Part shown: one piece after another, positions 28,647 to 39,344 of the stretch
Layout of the letters: each line of letters begins with the position of its first letter
Position numbering within the stretch: position 1 is the first letter of the stretch
Assembly (NCBI RefSeq): GCF_000746825.1
Contig: NZ_JQIV01000006.1
Location: forward strand, 2,036,501-2,100,500
DNA length: 64,000 bases
Origin: Carnobacterium inhibens subsp. inhibens DSM 13024
Lineage (GTDB): Bacteria > Bacillota > Bacilli > Lactobacillales > Carnobacteriaceae
Direction: 5' to 3'
Notes under the pieces: model-generated
The model's database searches: none
Told to the model about the DNA's origin: nothing
What the model saw: only the letters and a program-made list of their open reading frames with translations
Program-made: the position numbers and the translations under genes

Positions 28647-29582
28647 ATGGGCAAAAGTGTAACTGTAAAACAATTAGTAGACTCTCTGGATTTAGAGGTA
28701 CATAACGGAGAAGAATTTCTTGATCGTAAAATTTTAACAGATGATATTTCACGACCAGGGTTAGAACTTACTGGTTACTTTAATTATTATCCTCAAGAAC
28801 GCATCCAGTTATTTGGAAGAACGGAAATTTCATTTTCTGAAAAAATGACTAGCGATGAAAGGTTAATTGTTATGCGTAGGATGTGTCAGTCAGATACGCC
28901 GGCTTTTCTCGTATCAAGAGGGCTATTACCACCAAAAGAATTGATACAAGCAACAACCGAAAAAGGCATTCCATTACTTTCTTCTCCACAATCGACAACC
29001 CGTTTATCTAGCAATGTAACAAACTTCCTAGAAGCGGAATTAGCAGAACGAATTTCAATGCATGGAGTGTTGGTAGATATTTATGGAATGGGTGTTATGA
29101 TCACTGGAGATAGTGGTGTAGGGAAAAGTGAAACAGCACTAGAATTGATCAAAAGAGGACATAGACTTGTAGCTGATGATCGCATTGAATTGTATGTGAT
29201 CGATGATAAAAAAGTTGTAGGGGAACCACCTGAGATTTTGAGTCATTTAATGGAGATTCGCGGAATCGGTATTATAGATGTAGTGAATCTGTTTGGTGTT
29301 GGATCGATTCGTTTAAGCAAAGTGGTTAATTTAGTCGTTAACTTAGAGCTATGGGATAAAGAAAAAACGTATGACCGACTTGGAAGCGGCGAGGAAAAAC
29401 AACGTATTTTAGAAGTTGATGTTCCAAAAATCTCTATTCCTGTTAGGACAGGGCGGAATTTAGCCATCATTATTGAGAGTGCAGCAATGAATACCAGAGC
29501 GAAAATTATGGGATATAATGCTACTGAAACATTTGAGCGTAATTTAGAAAAACTGATCAAAAAAAATTCAACTGAACAGTAA
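28647..29582 (+). CDS. hprK: HPr kinase/phosphorylase
   Basis: 311 aa. It phosphorylates HPr on Ser46 and reverses this, setting CcpA-dependent catabolite repression and PTS activity. Walker A GDSGVGKS is at 154-161, the catalytic His139 is in ISMHGVLVDIYG, and the HPrK signature region (LMEIRGIGIIDVVNLFGVG) follows. The hprK-lgt-gpsA-galU order is widespread in Lactobacillales. A good GAGGAG site precedes the ATG. Confidence 0.97.
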   Translation: MGKSVTVKQLVDSLDLEVHNGEEFLDRKILTDDISRPGLELTGYFNYYPQERIQLFGRTEISFSEKMTSDERLIVMRRMCQSDTPAFLVSRGLLPPKELIQATTEKGIPLLSSPQSTTRLSSNVTNFLEAELAERISMHGVLVDIYGMGVMITGDSGVGKSETALELIKRGHRLVADDRIELYVIDDKKVVGEPPEILSHLMEIRGIGIIDVVNLFGVGSIRLSKVVNLVVNLELWDKEKTYDRLGSGEEKQRILEVDVPKISIPVRTGRNLAIIIESAAMNTRAKIMGYNATETFERNLEKLIKKNSTEQ

Positions 29583-29598
29583 GATTGGAGATTAATAA

Positions 29599-30456
29599 AT
29601 GAATAATATTTTAGGGGCGATTGATCCAATTGCCTTTTCATTTGGATCGCTTGATGTATATTGGTACGGAATTATTATAGCTACAGGTATATTTGCAGCT
29701 ATTTTTCTGAGTACACGTGAAGCTGAAAAAAGAGGTATAGAAGGAGACCATATTGTAGACATGGCTCTTTGGGCAATTCCTTTAGCTTTTATTGGAGCAC
29801 GATTGTATTATGTATTGTTTGAATTAGGTTATTATCTGGAACATCCAAGTCAGATTATTGCCATTTGGAATGGCGGTATAGCTATTTATGGTGGACTGAT
29901 CGCGGGTGGACTAACTGTCTACTGGTATACAAAAAAGAAAGGCATTCCCATTTGGTTAATGTTGGATATTTTAGCACCTAATGTATTGCTGGCTCAAGCT
30001 ATGGGCCGTTGGGGAAACTTTATGAACCAAGAAGCACATGGTGGTGAAGTGACGCGAACATTTTTAGAAAACTTATTTTTGCCTGATTTTATTATCAATC
30101 AAATGGAAATCAATGGGGTCTATTACCATCCGACCTTTCTTTATGAATCTTTATGGAGTTTGCTAGGTTTTATTTTAATCGTTGTGTTACGGAATAAAAA
30201 ACATTTATTGCGACAAGGCGAGGTTGCACTAAGTTATGTACTTTGGTACTCATTTGGACGTTTCTTCATTGAAGGTTTGAGGACAGATAGTTTATGGCTT
30301 TTTGATTTCATACGTATATCACAAGCTCTATCATTACTATTGTTTGTTGCTGCGCTTAGTGTATGGATTTATAGAAGAAGAGACTATCCGCCTGTTCCTT
30401 ATTATTTAGATGGAATGAATCAACAAAAAAAGAATGTAAAAACAAAAAAGAAATGA
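29599..30456 (+). CDS. lgt: Prolipoprotein diacylglyceryl transferase
   Basis: 285 aa. This membrane enzyme transfers diacylglycerol from phosphatidylglycerol to the lipobox cysteine of prolipoproteins, including the two PstS proteins here. Seven membrane segments and the Lgt signature GRWGNFMNQEAHG (about 135-147) are present. A basic tail ends the protein. It starts 16 bases after hprK. Confidence 0.96.
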   Translation: MNNILGAIDPIAFSFGSLDVYWYGIIIATGIFAAIFLSTREAEKRGIEGDHIVDMALWAIPLAFIGARLYYVLFELGYYLEHPSQIIAIWNGGIAIYGGLIAGGLTVYWYTKKKGIPIWLMLDILAPNVLLAQAMGRWGNFMNQEAHGGEVTRTFLENLFLPDFIINQMEINGVYYHPTFLYESLWSLLGFILIVVLRNKKHLLRQGEVALSYVLWYSFGRFFIEGLRTDSLWLFDFIRISQALSLLLFVAALSVWIYRRRDYPPVPYYLDGMNQQKKNVKTKKK

Positions 30457-30480
30457 ACAAGCTGAAGGAGTATGAATAAG

Positions 30481-31485
30481 ATGTCAAAGAAAGTAGCAGT
30501 TTTAGGAGCTGGTTCTTGGGGAACAGCTTTAGCAATGGTATTAGAAGAAAACGGCAACGATGTTTGCTTATGGAGCCATAAAGCAACACAAGCTGAAGAA
30601 ATTAATCTTAAACATACCAATAAACTCTATTTACCCTCTGTTGTTTTAGCTGAGAAAATTAGAGCAACAAATGATATCAGAGAAGCAATAAAAGAAGCAG
30701 ATGCGATTGTATTTGTGATTCCAACAAAAGCTATTAGAGAAGTAGCTAAACAAATTGCTCCTCTTCTAACAAAACCAACTATCATTGTTCATGCAAGTAA
30801 AGGTTTAGAGCAAATTAGTCACAAACGGATCTCTGAAATTTTAGAAGAAGAAATTCCTGGAAATAAAAGAGAAGCAGTAGTTGCTTTATCTGGTCCAAGC
30901 CATGCGGAAGAAGTAGCAGTTAAAGATTTAACAACGATCACTGCAGCTTCAACAAATGAAGAGGCCTCTAAACTGGTGCAAGACTTATTTATGAATGACT
31001 ATTTTAGAGTGTACACAAATGAAGATATCATTGGTGTTGAATTAGGTGCAGCTTTAAAAAATATCATTGCAGTAGGGGCTGGAGCACTTCAAGGATTAGG
31101 TTATGGAGATAACGCAAAGGCGGCTTTAATGACTAGAGGATTAGCTGAGATAAGCCGCTTAGGTGTAGCTTTTGGAGCTGATCCCATTACGTTTCTTGGA
31201 TTGAGTGGAGTCGGAGATTTAATTGTTACATGTACTAGTGTCCACTCTAGAAACTGGAGAGCCGGACATATGCTGGGTAAAGGCAATAGCTTGAAAGAAG
31301 TTCTTGAAAGCATGGGAATGGTTGTAGAAGGCATTGCAACAACTAAAGCAGCTTATGAATTAGCCAAACAAAAAGAAATTGAAATGCCAATCACTGCAGC
31401 AATCTACGAAGTGTTGTATAATGGAGCTAAAGTGGAAGATACAATTGCTTCTTTAATGCAACGAGACGGCAAAGCAGAAGCCTAA
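30481..31485 (+). CDS. gpsA: Glycerol-3-phosphate dehydrogenase [NAD(P)+]
   Basis: 334 aa. It reduces dihydroxyacetone phosphate to sn-glycerol 3-phosphate for phospholipid synthesis. Rossmann motif [12 protein letters not shown] lies at the N-terminus. Catalytic and substrate motifs include [17 protein letters not shown] and [14 protein letters not shown] chose ATG 30481 because GAAGGAG ends one base before the in-frame ATG 30472 but ten bases before 30481, and the shorter N-terminus fits the family. Confidence 0.95.
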   Translation: MSKKVAVLGAGSWGTALAMVLEENGNDVCLWSHKATQAEEINLKHTNKLYLPSVVLAEKIRATNDIREAIKEADAIVFVIPTKAIREVAKQIAPLLTKPTIIVHASKGLEQISHKRISEILEEEIPGNKREAVVALSGPSHAEEVAVKDLTTITAASTNEEASKLVQDLFMNDYFRVYTNEDIIGVELGAALKNIIAVGAGALQGLGYGDNAKAALMTRGLAEISRLGVAFGADPITFLGLSGVGDLIVTCTSVHSRNWRAGHMLGKGNSLKEVLESMGMVVEGIATTKAAYELAKQKEIEMPITAAIYEVLYNGAKVEDTIASLMQRDGKAEA

Positions 31486-31531
31486 TTCAAGAGAGGCGCA
31501 CTATTATAATCATATTGGAGGAATTAAAACT

Positions 31532-32413
31532 ATGCAAAAAGTACGTAAAGCAATTATCCCGGCAGCAGGTTTAGGAACACGATTTTTACCTGCAACAAAA
31601 GCAATGGCTAAAGAAATGCTGCCGATTGTAGATAAACCAACGATTCAATTCATCGTGGAAGAAGCCATCAATTCAGGAATTGAAGATATTTTGATTGTTA
31701 CTGGGAAAAGCAAACGTCCGATCGAGGATCACTTTGACTCTAATCCAGAATTAGAAGCAAATCTAAAAGCTAAAGGTAAAATGGAATTATTAGAACTAGT
31801 TGAAGAAACAACTGGATTAAATCTATTCTTTGTTCGTCAATCTTATCCAAAAGGTTTAGGCGATGCGGTATTACAAGCTAAAGCATTTGTTGGAAATGAA
31901 CCTTTTGTGGTCATGCTTGGAGATGACTTGATGGAAGATGAAGTTCCATTAACTAAACAATTGATCAATGGATACGATAAAACACATGCATCTAACATCG
32001 CAGTTATGAAGGTACCGCATGAAGAAACTTCTAAATATGGAATTATCGACATCGAAGGACAAGTTGATGAGTCTACGTATAACGTTCGTCGCTTTGTTGA
32101 AAAGCCAAATCCAGAAGATGCACCAAGTGATTTAGCAATCATTGGTCGTTACTTATTAACTCCTGAGATTTTCGATATTTTAGAAACTCAAGAACCAGGT
32201 GCTGGAAATGAAATCCAATTGACAGATGCAATTGATACTTTGAACAAAACACAACGCGTGTTTGCTCACGAGTTTAAAGGTACTCGTTACGATGTCGGAG
32301 ACAAATTCGGTTTCTTAAAAACAAGTATCCAATATGGATTAAAACATCCAGAAATCAAAGATTCATTAAATGAATACATTATTGAATTGGGCAAGAAATT
32401 AGAAAACGAATAA
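31532..32413 (+). CDS. galU: UTP-glucose-1-phosphate uridylyltransferase
   Basis: 293 aa, standard length. It makes UDP-glucose for cell-wall glycopolymers and glycolipids. The nucleotide-binding [19 protein letters not shown] and the VEKP and GTRYDVGDK motifs are all present. It is the last gene of the hprK operon and is functionally linked to the phosphoglucomutase downstream, which supplies glucose 1-phosphate. Confidence 0.96.
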   Translation: MQKVRKAIIPAAGLGTRFLPATKAMAKEMLPIVDKPTIQFIVEEAINSGIEDILIVTGKSKRPIEDHFDSNPELEANLKAKGKMELLELVEETTGLNLFFVRQSYPKGLGDAVLQAKAFVGNEPFVVMLGDDLMEDEVPLTKQLINGYDKTHASNIAVMKVPHEETSKYGIIDIEGQVDESTYNVRRFVEKPNPEDAPSDLAIIGRYLLTPEIFDILETQEPGAGNEIQLTDAIDTLNKTQRVFAHEFKGTRYDVGDKFGFLKTSIQYGLKHPEIKDSLNEYIIELGKKLENE

Positions 32414-32429
32414 AATTAGATAGTCTAAC

Positions 32430-32467
32430 AAAAAAAGATGAACGCATAGCGGTTCATCTTTTTTTTG
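32430..32467 (+). terminator. Terminator after galU
   Basis: A perfect 13-bp stem (32431-32443 with 32452-32464) with A-rich left and T-rich right arms. It may work in both directions. Confidence 0.92.
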
Positions 32468-32510
32468 CATTTACCCTAACGGACAAGACCTATTAAAAAA
32501 GCTCTCTATA

Positions 32511-32519
32511 TGATATACT
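32511..32519 (+). promoter_or_regulatory. Extended -10 promoter of the TPR gene
   Basis: TGATATACT is a TGN-extended -10 (TATACT 32514-32519), 35 bp before the TPR gene. The -35 region is weak. Confidence 0.45.
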
Positions 32520-32553
32520 GATAAGCAAATGTTCACCAAGAGGAGGATTGCAC

Positions 32554-32985
32554 ATGTCTGAAATAGAAAATCAACAAGCAAGGATCATAGAAGTTATTCC
32601 AACAAGCGAGTTTTATTTTAAACGCGGAATAGCAGCATTTCAAAAGAATGAAATGGACCGTGCAAAAAAATACTTCTCGCGAGCAGTCACCTTGTCTAAA
32701 AATGAAGAAGAGACTATTTTTGCCTCTTGTCAGTTAGCTATTTGCTATCAACATACCGGTAATTACGATGAATCTATTGAAATCTTAGATGATTTGATTG
32801 AAAATAGCGGCGATATTTTTGCAGAGTCTTATTATTTTCAAGCAAACAACTATGCTTTTATAGAAGATTTAGAACAGTCATTGGTATTAGTAGAACAATA
32901 CCTTGCACTTGACCCGGACGGTGATTTTTTTGAAGAAGCAACTGAACTGCAAGAGACACTAAAAATGGAATTAAATGAATTCTAA
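32554..32985 (+). CDS. Tetratricopeptide repeat protein (YvcD-like)
   Basis: 143 aa. ATG 32554 follows AGGAGG by seven bases. The in-frame TTG 32548 is too close. At least three TPR helical pairs are visible (FKRGIAAFQKNEMDRAKKYFSRAV, ASCQLAICYQHTGNYDESIEIL, FQANNYAFIEDLEQSLVLVEQYL). It has no signal or membrane segment, so it is a cytosolic protein-interaction scaffold. A similar gene lies before trxB in Bacillus (yvcD). Its function is unknown. Confidence 0.8.
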   Translation: MSEIENQQARIIEVIPTSEFYFKRGIAAFQKNEMDRAKKYFSRAVTLSKNEEETIFASCQLAICYQHTGNYDESIEILDDLIENSGDIFAESYYFQANNYAFIEDLEQSLVLVEQYLALDPDGDFFEEATELQETLKMELNEF

Positions 32986-33090
32986 TTGAATGATTAAATT
33001 ACTTCTAATTTGTAAGCAAATGTGTAGTAATTTTAGTTAGAAAGATGTAAAGTAAGATGAAATGATTAAGGGAAATGAGGGGTTAATAAA

Positions 33091-34050
33091 ATGGAAACAG
33101 AAGAAAAAATTTATGATGTTGTCGTTATTGGAAGCGGCCCAGCAGGCATGACAGCTGCTTTATACGCTTCAAGATCTAACTTGTCTACGCTTATGTTAGA
33201 ACGTGGAGTACCCGGCGGACAAATGATCAATACTGCAGAAATCGAAAATTATCCTGGATTCAATAGTATCTTAGGACCAGAATTATCTGAAAAAATGTTT
33301 GAAGGTTCTAAACAATTTGGTGCTGAATATGCTTATGCTGATGTACAAGAAATTCAACAAGGGGTAGAATACAAAACTATTATTGCAGGAAAAAAAGTCT
33401 TTAAGACACGTTCGATCATTATTGCAACAGGTGCAGAACACCGTAAGTTAGATGTCAGCGGTGAAAATGAATACAACGGTCGTGGAGTATCTTACTGTGC
33501 TGTTTGTGATGGCGCATTTTTCCGTAATAAAGAGTTGGTTGTTGTTGGCGGAGGAGATTCTGCTGTTGAAGAAGGAACGTATTTAACTCAATTTGCCAAA
33601 AAAGTAACGATTATTCACCGTCGTGATGAATTAAGAGCCCAAAAAATTCTTCAAGAACGTGCTTTTAAAAATGAAAAAGTTGACTTTATTTGGGATTCTA
33701 CAGTAGAAAACATTTACGGAGATAACAACAAAGTGCAAGGTGTTAAAATCAGAAATGTTCATACAAATGAAGTGAAAGAATTTGCAGCAGATGGTGCATT
33801 TATTTATGTAGGAATTTTACCAAATACAGACAAATTCAGAGATTTAGGTATCACAGATGAAGAAGGATGGATTTCAACAAATGAAACTATGGAAACTTCA
33901 CAACCTGGGATCTTTGCAATAGGAGATGTTCGTTTAACACCATTGCGTCAAGTAGCAACTGCTGTAGGAGATGGTAGTTTAGCAGGTAATGCCGTTTTCC
34001 ATTATGTTGAAAAATTAAAAGAAAATTTAGCAACAAAAGTAGTGAACTAA
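33091..34050 (+). CDS. trxB: Thioredoxin reductase
   Basis: 319 aa. This FAD enzyme passes electrons from NADPH to thioredoxin. The FAD-binding GSGPAGMTAA is near the N-terminus, the redox pair CAVC is at Cys136/Cys139, the NADPH-binding GGGDSAVEEG follows and GIFAIGDVR is near the C-terminus. It stands as a single gene followed by a terminator. Confidence 0.97.
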   Translation: METEEKIYDVVVIGSGPAGMTAALYASRSNLSTLMLERGVPGGQMINTAEIENYPGFNSILGPELSEKMFEGSKQFGAEYAYADVQEIQQGVEYKTIIAGKKVFKTRSIIIATGAEHRKLDVSGENEYNGRGVSYCAVCDGAFFRNKELVVVGGGDSAVEEGTYLTQFAKKVTIIHRRDELRAQKILQERAFKNEKVDFIWDSTVENIYGDNNKVQGVKIRNVHTNEVKEFAADGAFIYVGILPNTDKFRDLGITDEEGWISTNETMETSQPGIFAIGDVRLTPLRQVATAVGDGSLAGNAVFHYVEKLKENLATKVVN

Positions 34051-34095
34051 AAGGAATCATCCAGTCCTGTAAGAATAGAAATAAATAGTCTCATT

Positions 34096-34126
34096 AAAAA
34101 AACGAGAGAAATCTCGTTTTTTTTTA
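34096..34126 (+). terminator. Terminator after trxB
   Basis: A 12-bp stem (34096-34107 with 34112-34123), a GAAA loop and a run of nine Ts. Confidence 0.93.
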
Positions 34127-34180
34127 TGAACATAGAAGCAAATAGCTTAAGGGGAAATGTGTGTAAGGGACAGCAAGAAG

Positions 34181-34189
34181 TGGTATACT
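34181..34189 (+). promoter_or_regulatory. Extended -10 promoter of pgcA
   Basis: TGGTATACT is a TGN-extended -10 lying 57 bp before the gene. No good -35 is seen. Confidence 0.5.
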
Positions 34190-34245
34190 TAAAAGGGAAG
34201 CGTTAACTAACGACAAAAAAATACTTAAGTAAAGGGTGAATTAAA

Positions 34246-35973
34246 ATGAGCTGGAGAGATACTTATCAACTTTGGGAAAATTTTAATGGTTTAGAAACTG
34301 AATTAAAAGAAGAATTAATATCTTTAAAAGAAAATCCAGATATGTTAGAAGATGCATTTTATGCACCTCTAGAATTTGGAACAGCCGGTATGCGGGGTAT
34401 TATCGGTGCTGGTGTTAATCGGATGAATGCTTATACAGTTAGACAAGCTACAGAAGGATTAGCTCGTTTTATGGATAGCCGTGGAGATGAAACCAAAAAA
34501 CGCGGAGTTGCTATTGCGTATGACTCAAGACACAAGTCGCCAGAATTTGCTATGGAAGCTGCAAGAACACTTGGAGCACATGGAATTCCTGCTTTTGTTT
34601 TTGAAAGTCTTCGTCCAACACCGGAGTTATCTTTTGCTGTTCGTCATTTAAATGCTTTTGCTGGCATTATGATTACGGCGAGCCATAACCCATCAGAATA
34701 TAATGGGTACAAAGTATATGGTGAAGATGGTGGGCAAATGCCTCCTAAAGAAGCAGATGCGTTAACAGAATATGTACGCAGCGTAGAAAATATGCTTGAA
34801 ATTGAAGTTTTAGCTCAAGAAGAGCTGGAATCTCAAGGTCTTCTTAAAATGATTGGAGAAGATGTAGATAGCGAGTACTTAAAAAATGTACAAAGCGTTA
34901 CAGTTAACCCAGAGTTAGTTAAAGAAATGAGTAAAGAAATGAAATTAGTCTTTACCCCACTTCATGGAACTGGAAAAATGTTAGGCGAACGTGCATTGAA
35001 AAATGCTGGTTTTGAGTCGATTTATCTTGTTCCAGAACAAGCGGAAGCAGATCCTAATTTTTCTACTGTTGAATCTCCTAATCCAGAAGAACCAGGTGCA
35101 TTTGAATATGCCATTAAATTGGGCAAAGAAATTGATGCGGATGTCTTAGTAGCAACAGATCCAGATGCTGACCGTTTAGGAATAGCTGTTAAGACTGCAG
35201 AAGGGCATTACGAAGTGTTAACTGGAAACCAAATTGCTAGTTTGATGCTTCATTATTTGTTGACTGCCCAAAAAAAAGCTGGGGCATTGCCGGCTAATGG
35301 AGCAGTACTCAAATCGATTGTTTCAAGTGAGTTGCCTACAAAAATTGCTGAAAGTTTTAATATCCAAATGGTAGACGTATTAACAGGATTCAAATTTATT
35401 GCTGAAAAAATCAAACAATATGAAACAGATGGCAGCCATACATTCTTATTCGGTTTTGAAGAAAGCTATGGTTATCTTGTTTCACCATTTGTCCGTGATA
35501 AAGATGCCATTCAAGCTTTGGTTCTAATTGCTGAAGTAGCTGCTTATTATAAACAAAAAGGTGACACGTTATATGATGGATTGAAACAAATTTTCCATAA
35601 CTATGGCCACTTTAAAGAAAAAACAATTTCAATCAGTATGCAAGGAATTACAGGAGCTGAAAAAATTAAAGCTTTAATGGTAAAATTCCGCGAAGAAGCT
35701 CCTGAAGAATTTGCTGGTATTGCAGTACAGTATGTAGAAGACTTCTCATCCAGCAAGCGTACGTTACAAGATGGTACGGTAGAAACTATTGATATGCCAG
35801 CTGCAGACGTATTGAAATATAAGTTAGTGGATGAAAGTTGGATCGCTATTCGTCCTTCTGGAACGGAGCCGAAAATCAAATTTTATATTGGCGCCTGTGA
35901 TGACTCAGGGGTTGAAATTGAAAATAAAGTAATTCTACTTGAAGAAAGTATTCGTTCAATCGTAAACGAATAG
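34246..35973 (+). CDS. pgcA: Phosphoglucomutase (alpha-D-phosphohexomutase family)
   Basis: 575 aa, the long Firmicute PgcA/Pgm type. It interconverts glucose 6-phosphate and glucose 1-phosphate, supplying GalU. The active-site phosphoserine Ser146 lies in TASHNPS, the metal loop is DPDADR, and the sugar- and phosphate-binding loops are GFEESYGY and RPSGTEPKIKFY. Substrate preference (glucose versus mannose phosphate) is inferred from length and context. Confidence 0.93.
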   Translation: MSWRDTYQLWENFNGLETELKEELISLKENPDMLEDAFYAPLEFGTAGMRGIIGAGVNRMNAYTVRQATEGLARFMDSRGDETKKRGVAIAYDSRHKSPEFAMEAARTLGAHGIPAFVFESLRPTPELSFAVRHLNAFAGIMITASHNPSEYNGYKVYGEDGGQMPPKEADALTEYVRSVENMLEIEVLAQEELESQGLLKMIGEDVDSEYLKNVQSVTVNPELVKEMSKEMKLVFTPLHGTGKMLGERALKNAGFESIYLVPEQAEADPNFSTVESPNPEEPGAFEYAIKLGKEIDADVLVATDPDADRLGIAVKTAEGHYEVLTGNQIASLMLHYLLTAQKKAGALPANGAVLKSIVSSELPTKIAESFNIQMVDVLTGFKFIAEKIKQYETDGSHTFLFGFEESYGYLVSPFVRDKDAIQALVLIAEVAAYYKQKGDTLYDGLKQIFHNYGHFKEKTISISMQGITGAEKIKALMVKFREEAPEEFAGIAVQYVEDFSSSKRTLQDGTVETIDMPAADVLKYKLVDESWIAIRPSGTEPKIKFYIGACDDSGVEIENKVILLEESIRSIVNE

Positions 35974-35984
35974 AAAAGGTTAAT

Positions 35985-36021
35985 AAAAAAAGGTTGGGAC
36001 AACAGTTCCCAACCTCTTTTT
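35985..36021 (+). terminator. Terminator after pgcA (GGTTGGGAC-type)
   Basis: A stem of about 15 bp (35985-35999 with 36007-36021) with a T-rich end. Its core GGTTGGGAC/GTTCCCAACC resembles the clpP terminator. Confidence 0.92.
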
Positions 36022-36144
36022 ATATTCTGGGCCTTTTCTAACTACGCAATCAATGTGAAAAGAGCTTTTCATCAGGTTTATTGATCTAAGCGAGTGCAAA
36101 AGGCGTAAAGATTAATTAAGCTTTAACGAAAAGGCATAGATAAC

Positions 36145-36173
36145 TATACACGACACACCCGGCATGATATAAT
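36145..36173 (+). promoter_or_regulatory. Predicted promoter of rapZ-yvcK-whiA
   Basis: TATACA (36145-36150), a 17-bp spacer and TATAAT (36168-36173) with a TGA extension. It is 45 bp before rapZ. Confidence 0.7.
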
Positions 36174-36217
36174 AGAATAGATGGAAATGAAAGAACCAAA
36201 AGAAAGAGGCGAATAAG

Positions 36218-37105
36218 ATGGTCGATAGTCTACAATTAGTCATTCTTACTGGAATGAGTGGAGCAGGTAAAACTGTAGCAATGCAAAGTTTTGAAGATAT
36301 GGGTTATTTTTGTGTGGACAATATGCCGCCAAGCTTATTGCCTAAATTTTGGGAATTAGTTAAAGAGTCTGGAAAATTAACAAAAATTGCTTTAGTAATC
36401 GATTTGCGTTCAAGAGCTTTTTTTGAAGAGATTGTTACAGCTTTAGAATCAATGGATAATACCTCATTTGTTACAACAAAAATAGTGTTTTTAGATGCAA
36501 GCGATGAAGAACTAGTTTCACGATACAAAGAAACACGCCGGACACATCCATTAGCAATGAATGGACGTCTTATAGTAGGGATAAAGAAAGAAAGAGAATT
36601 ACTTGAAGACATAAAAGGTCGAGCACAAATCGTTATCGATACAACGAAGCTGACACCGCGACAATTAAGAGAAAAAATCAATAGTAATTTTAAAACGGTG
36701 GATACAGAATTGTTTAGAATTGAAATGGTATCATTCGGATTCAAATACGGTTTGCCAATTGATGCAGATGTCGTGATGGATGTTCGTTTTTTACCTAATC
36801 CTCATTACATTGATACTTTAAGACCGTTAACAGGACAGGATAAACCAGTTTATGATTATGTAATGAAACAACCAGAAACAGAAATATTTTATCGCAAATT
36901 TACAGATTTATTGGAATATATTTTACCAGGATATAAAAAAGAAGGTAAAAACAATGTGACTATCGCTATTGGTTGTACCGGCGGAAAGCATCGATCCGTA
37001 GCTTTAGTAGAACGTATTGCACAAAAAATCGAAATAGATGGGTATCCTGTCCACATTACGCATCGTGATAAAGGGAAGGTTAAAGAATCGGTGAATCGTT
37101 CATGA
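36218..37105 (+). CDS. rapZ: RNase adapter RapZ / nucleotide-binding protein YvcJ
   Basis: 295 aa. P-loop GMSGAGKT is at residues 12-19. The C-terminal domain has [14 protein letters not shown]. In enterobacteria RapZ controls glmS through small RNA decay. In Firmicutes the YvcJ role is less clear and is linked to competence and central metabolism. It overlaps yvcK by four bases. The rapZ-yvcK-whiA cluster is highly conserved in Firmicutes. Confidence 0.95.
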   Translation: MVDSLQLVILTGMSGAGKTVAMQSFEDMGYFCVDNMPPSLLPKFWELVKESGKLTKIALVIDLRSRAFFEEIVTALESMDNTSFVTTKIVFLDASDEELVSRYKETRRTHPLAMNGRLIVGIKKERELLEDIKGRAQIVIDTTKLTPRQLREKINSNFKTVDTELFRIEMVSFGFKYGLPIDADVVMDVRFLPNPHYIDTLRPLTGQDKPVYDYVMKQPETEIFYRKFTDLLEYILPGYKKEGKNNVTIAIGCTGGKHRSVALVERIAQKIEIDGYPVHITHRDKGKVKESVNRS

Positions 37106-38118
37106 TACAAGAAAGAAAAAAGAATAACCCTAAAATAGTGGTTATTGGTGGAGGTACGGGATTACCAGTAATTCTAAATGGACTAAAATCAAAAAATGCT
37201 GACGTAACAGCTATCGTAACTGTTGCTGATGATGGAGGAAGCAGTGGAACGTTAAGAAATTATGCTAACATTGTTCCTCCTGGAGATATTCGTAACGTAT
37301 TAGTATCACTTTCGAATATTCCCTCTGCCCAAAAAGATATTTTTCAATATCGATTTGATACAAATGACCACTTTTTAGCTGGTCATTCAATAGGAAACCT
37401 GATCATTGCGGCCATGTCTGAAATGAGAAGCAGTATATTTGAAGCGATTCAATTGTTATCTAAAATGATGATGGTAGATGGACACGTATACCCAGCAGCA
37501 GAAGAGGCATTGATTTTGCATGCTATCTTTGAGGATGGTACTAAGATTTCTGGAGAATCAAAAATTGCTAAAGAAAGAAAAAAAATAGAGCGAGTCTATG
37601 TAACACCCACAGAAGATGATCATAAAGCTAAAGCTTCTAGAAAAGTATTGGCTGCTATTCATGATGCTGATATGGTCGTGTTGGGACCTGGAAGTTTATT
37701 TACTAGTATCTTGCCTAATTTGATGATCGATGATTTAGGACAAGCCGTTAAGGAAACAGAAGCAAAAGTAGTCTATATTTGTAATATTATGACTCAACTT
37801 GGCGAAACAGAGAACTTTACGGATGCAGATCATGTATGTGTATTGCATCAACATTTAGACAAAAAATTCATTGATACTGTACTGGTCAATATTGGGGAAG
37901 TTCCAGAAAATTACATGGATACAGAACGGTACAATGAATACTTAGTGCAAGTAGCGCATGACTTCAAAGGATTGGCTCAAGAAGTGCCCTCTGTTATCTC
38001 AGATGATTTTCTTGAATTAAGAGATCAAGGAGTTTTTCATAATGGAACAAAAGTGGTAGATGAACTGTTTAAGCTGGCTTTTGATAATAGACGCGTGGAA
38101 AAACGAAACAGTTTTTAA
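37102..38118 (+). CDS. yvcK: Gluconeogenesis/cell-wall factor YvcK (GlmR)
   Basis: 338 aa CofD-like protein with the nucleotide-binding N-terminus [17 protein letters not shown] and the [12 protein letters not shown] loop. In Bacillus the homologue (GlmR) binds UDP-GlcNAc and directs carbon to peptidoglycan precursors during gluconeogenic growth. It is translationally coupled to rapZ and sits 33 bases before whiA. Confidence 0.95.
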   Translation: MIQERKKNNPKIVVIGGGTGLPVILNGLKSKNADVTAIVTVADDGGSSGTLRNYANIVPPGDIRNVLVSLSNIPSAQKDIFQYRFDTNDHFLAGHSIGNLIIAAMSEMRSSIFEAIQLLSKMMMVDGHVYPAAEEALILHAIFEDGTKISGESKIAKERKKIERVYVTPTEDDHKAKASRKVLAAIHDADMVVLGPGSLFTSILPNLMIDDLGQAVKETEAKVVYICNIMTQLGETENFTDADHVCVLHQHLDKKFIDTVLVNIGEVPENYMDTERYNEYLVQVAHDFKGLAQEVPSVISDDFLELRDQGVFHNGTKVVDELFKLAFDNRRVEKRNSF

Positions 38119-38150
38119 TTATTAAGATAAAAAGAAAGGAGGACTCCTAT

Positions 38151-39107
38151 ATGTCTTATGCTTCGGAAGTGAAAAAAGAATTAACTCAATTAGAAGTGCA
38201 TAGAGAACATGCTAAAGCTGAACTGGCTGCTTTGATTCGGATGAATGGAACAGTTAGTTTGGTCGAAAAAAAGTTTATTTTAAATGTACAAACTGAAAAT
38301 GCAGCTATTGCACGTAGAATTTATGTGTTATTAAAAGATCATTTTGATGTTGAAAGTGAATTGCTTGTTCGTCGAAAAATGAAATTAAAGAAAAATAATG
38401 TTTATATTGTACGATTAAAGCATGGTACTAAAGAAGTGCTGTCAGATTTGTCTATTATGGACGGGATGTCATTGCATAGTCATGTTTCAAATGAAATAAT
38501 GGAAAATACGCAAAAAGTTAAATCTTATTTGCGTGGAGCTTTTTTAGCAGGAGGTTCAGTTAATAACCCAGAAACGAGTCGTTACCACCTTGAGATTCAT
38601 TCAAGTTATGAGGAACATAATGATGATATTTGTCAAATGATGAATCAATTCGATATGAATGCTCGTACGTTGGAAAGACGAAATGGGTATATCACTTATT
38701 TGAAAGAAGCAGAAAAAATTGCAGACTTTTTGGCTTTGATTGGAGCAACGAGTGGGATGCTCAAGTTTGAAGATGTTCGAATCATCAGAGATATGAGGAA
38801 TTCAGTTAATCGTTTAGTCAACTGTGAGAATGCTAATTTAAATAAAACGATTGATGCTGCCAGTAAGCAAATTGAAAGTATCAAGTATATCGACGAAATG
38901 ATTGGATTGGATAAAATCCCTACGAAACTAAGAGAAATTGCTCTTGTTCGTTTAGAATATCCAGAAGTAACATTAAAAGAATTAGGTGAAATGATTCCTA
39001 GTGGGACAATCAGCAAATCAGGAATCAATCATCGTTTACGTAAGTTAAATGAGATGGCAGATAAACTAAGAAGTACAGAAATAACAAGAGCAACAGTAAT
39101 CACTTAA
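38151..39107 (+). CDS. whiA: DNA-binding protein WhiA
   Basis: 318 aa. An N-terminal LAGLIDADG-like fold (about 1-220, with [22 protein letters not shown]) is followed by a C-terminal helix-turn-helix (about 225-318, with [25 protein letters not shown]). WhiA affects cell division and chromosome segregation in Firmicutes. An AAAGGAGGAC site precedes the ATG. Confidence 0.95.
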   Translation: MSYASEVKKELTQLEVHREHAKAELAALIRMNGTVSLVEKKFILNVQTENAAIARRIYVLLKDHFDVESELLVRRKMKLKKNNVYIVRLKHGTKEVLSDLSIMDGMSLHSHVSNEIMENTQKVKSYLRGAFLAGGSVNNPETSRYHLEIHSSYEEHNDDICQMMNQFDMNARTLERRNGYITYLKEAEKIADFLALIGATSGMLKFEDVRIIRDMRNSVNRLVNCENANLNKTIDAASKQIESIKYIDEMIGLDKIPTKLREIALVRLEYPEVTLKELGEMIPSGTISKSGINHRLRKLNEMADKLRSTEITRATVIT

Positions 39108-39253
39108 ATATAAACTTATTAAATTGTAGGAATAAGTTTTTCAGTCTAGAACTTATTCTTGTTTTTTCATTATAACTGGGCTACACTGTAATAGTTGATG
39201 TTTTTGACTTTAGCAAGTATAAAGCTGAACGATTAACAAGTTATTAGTGTAGA

Positions 39254-39325
39254 GTCCCCTTAGTGTAATGGATATCACGTAAGATTCCGATTCTTAAAAT
39301 GGGGGTTCGATTCCCTCAGGGGGCA
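39254..39325 (+). tRNA. tRNA-Arg (anticodon CCG)
   Basis: A full cloverleaf folds by eye. Acceptor GTCCCCT (39254-39260) pairs with AGGGGGC (39318-39324). The anticodon stem is TAAGA/TCTTA around loop TTCCGAT, so the anticodon is CCG (39287-39289), which reads CGG. The variable loop has four bases, and the T-arm is GGGGG-TTCGATT-CCCTC. The discriminator base is A39325. CCA is not encoded. It matches the expected type of Firmicute tRNA-Arg(CCG). Confidence 0.93.
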
Positions 39326-39344
39326 TGTAAGGATGCCAAGTAAA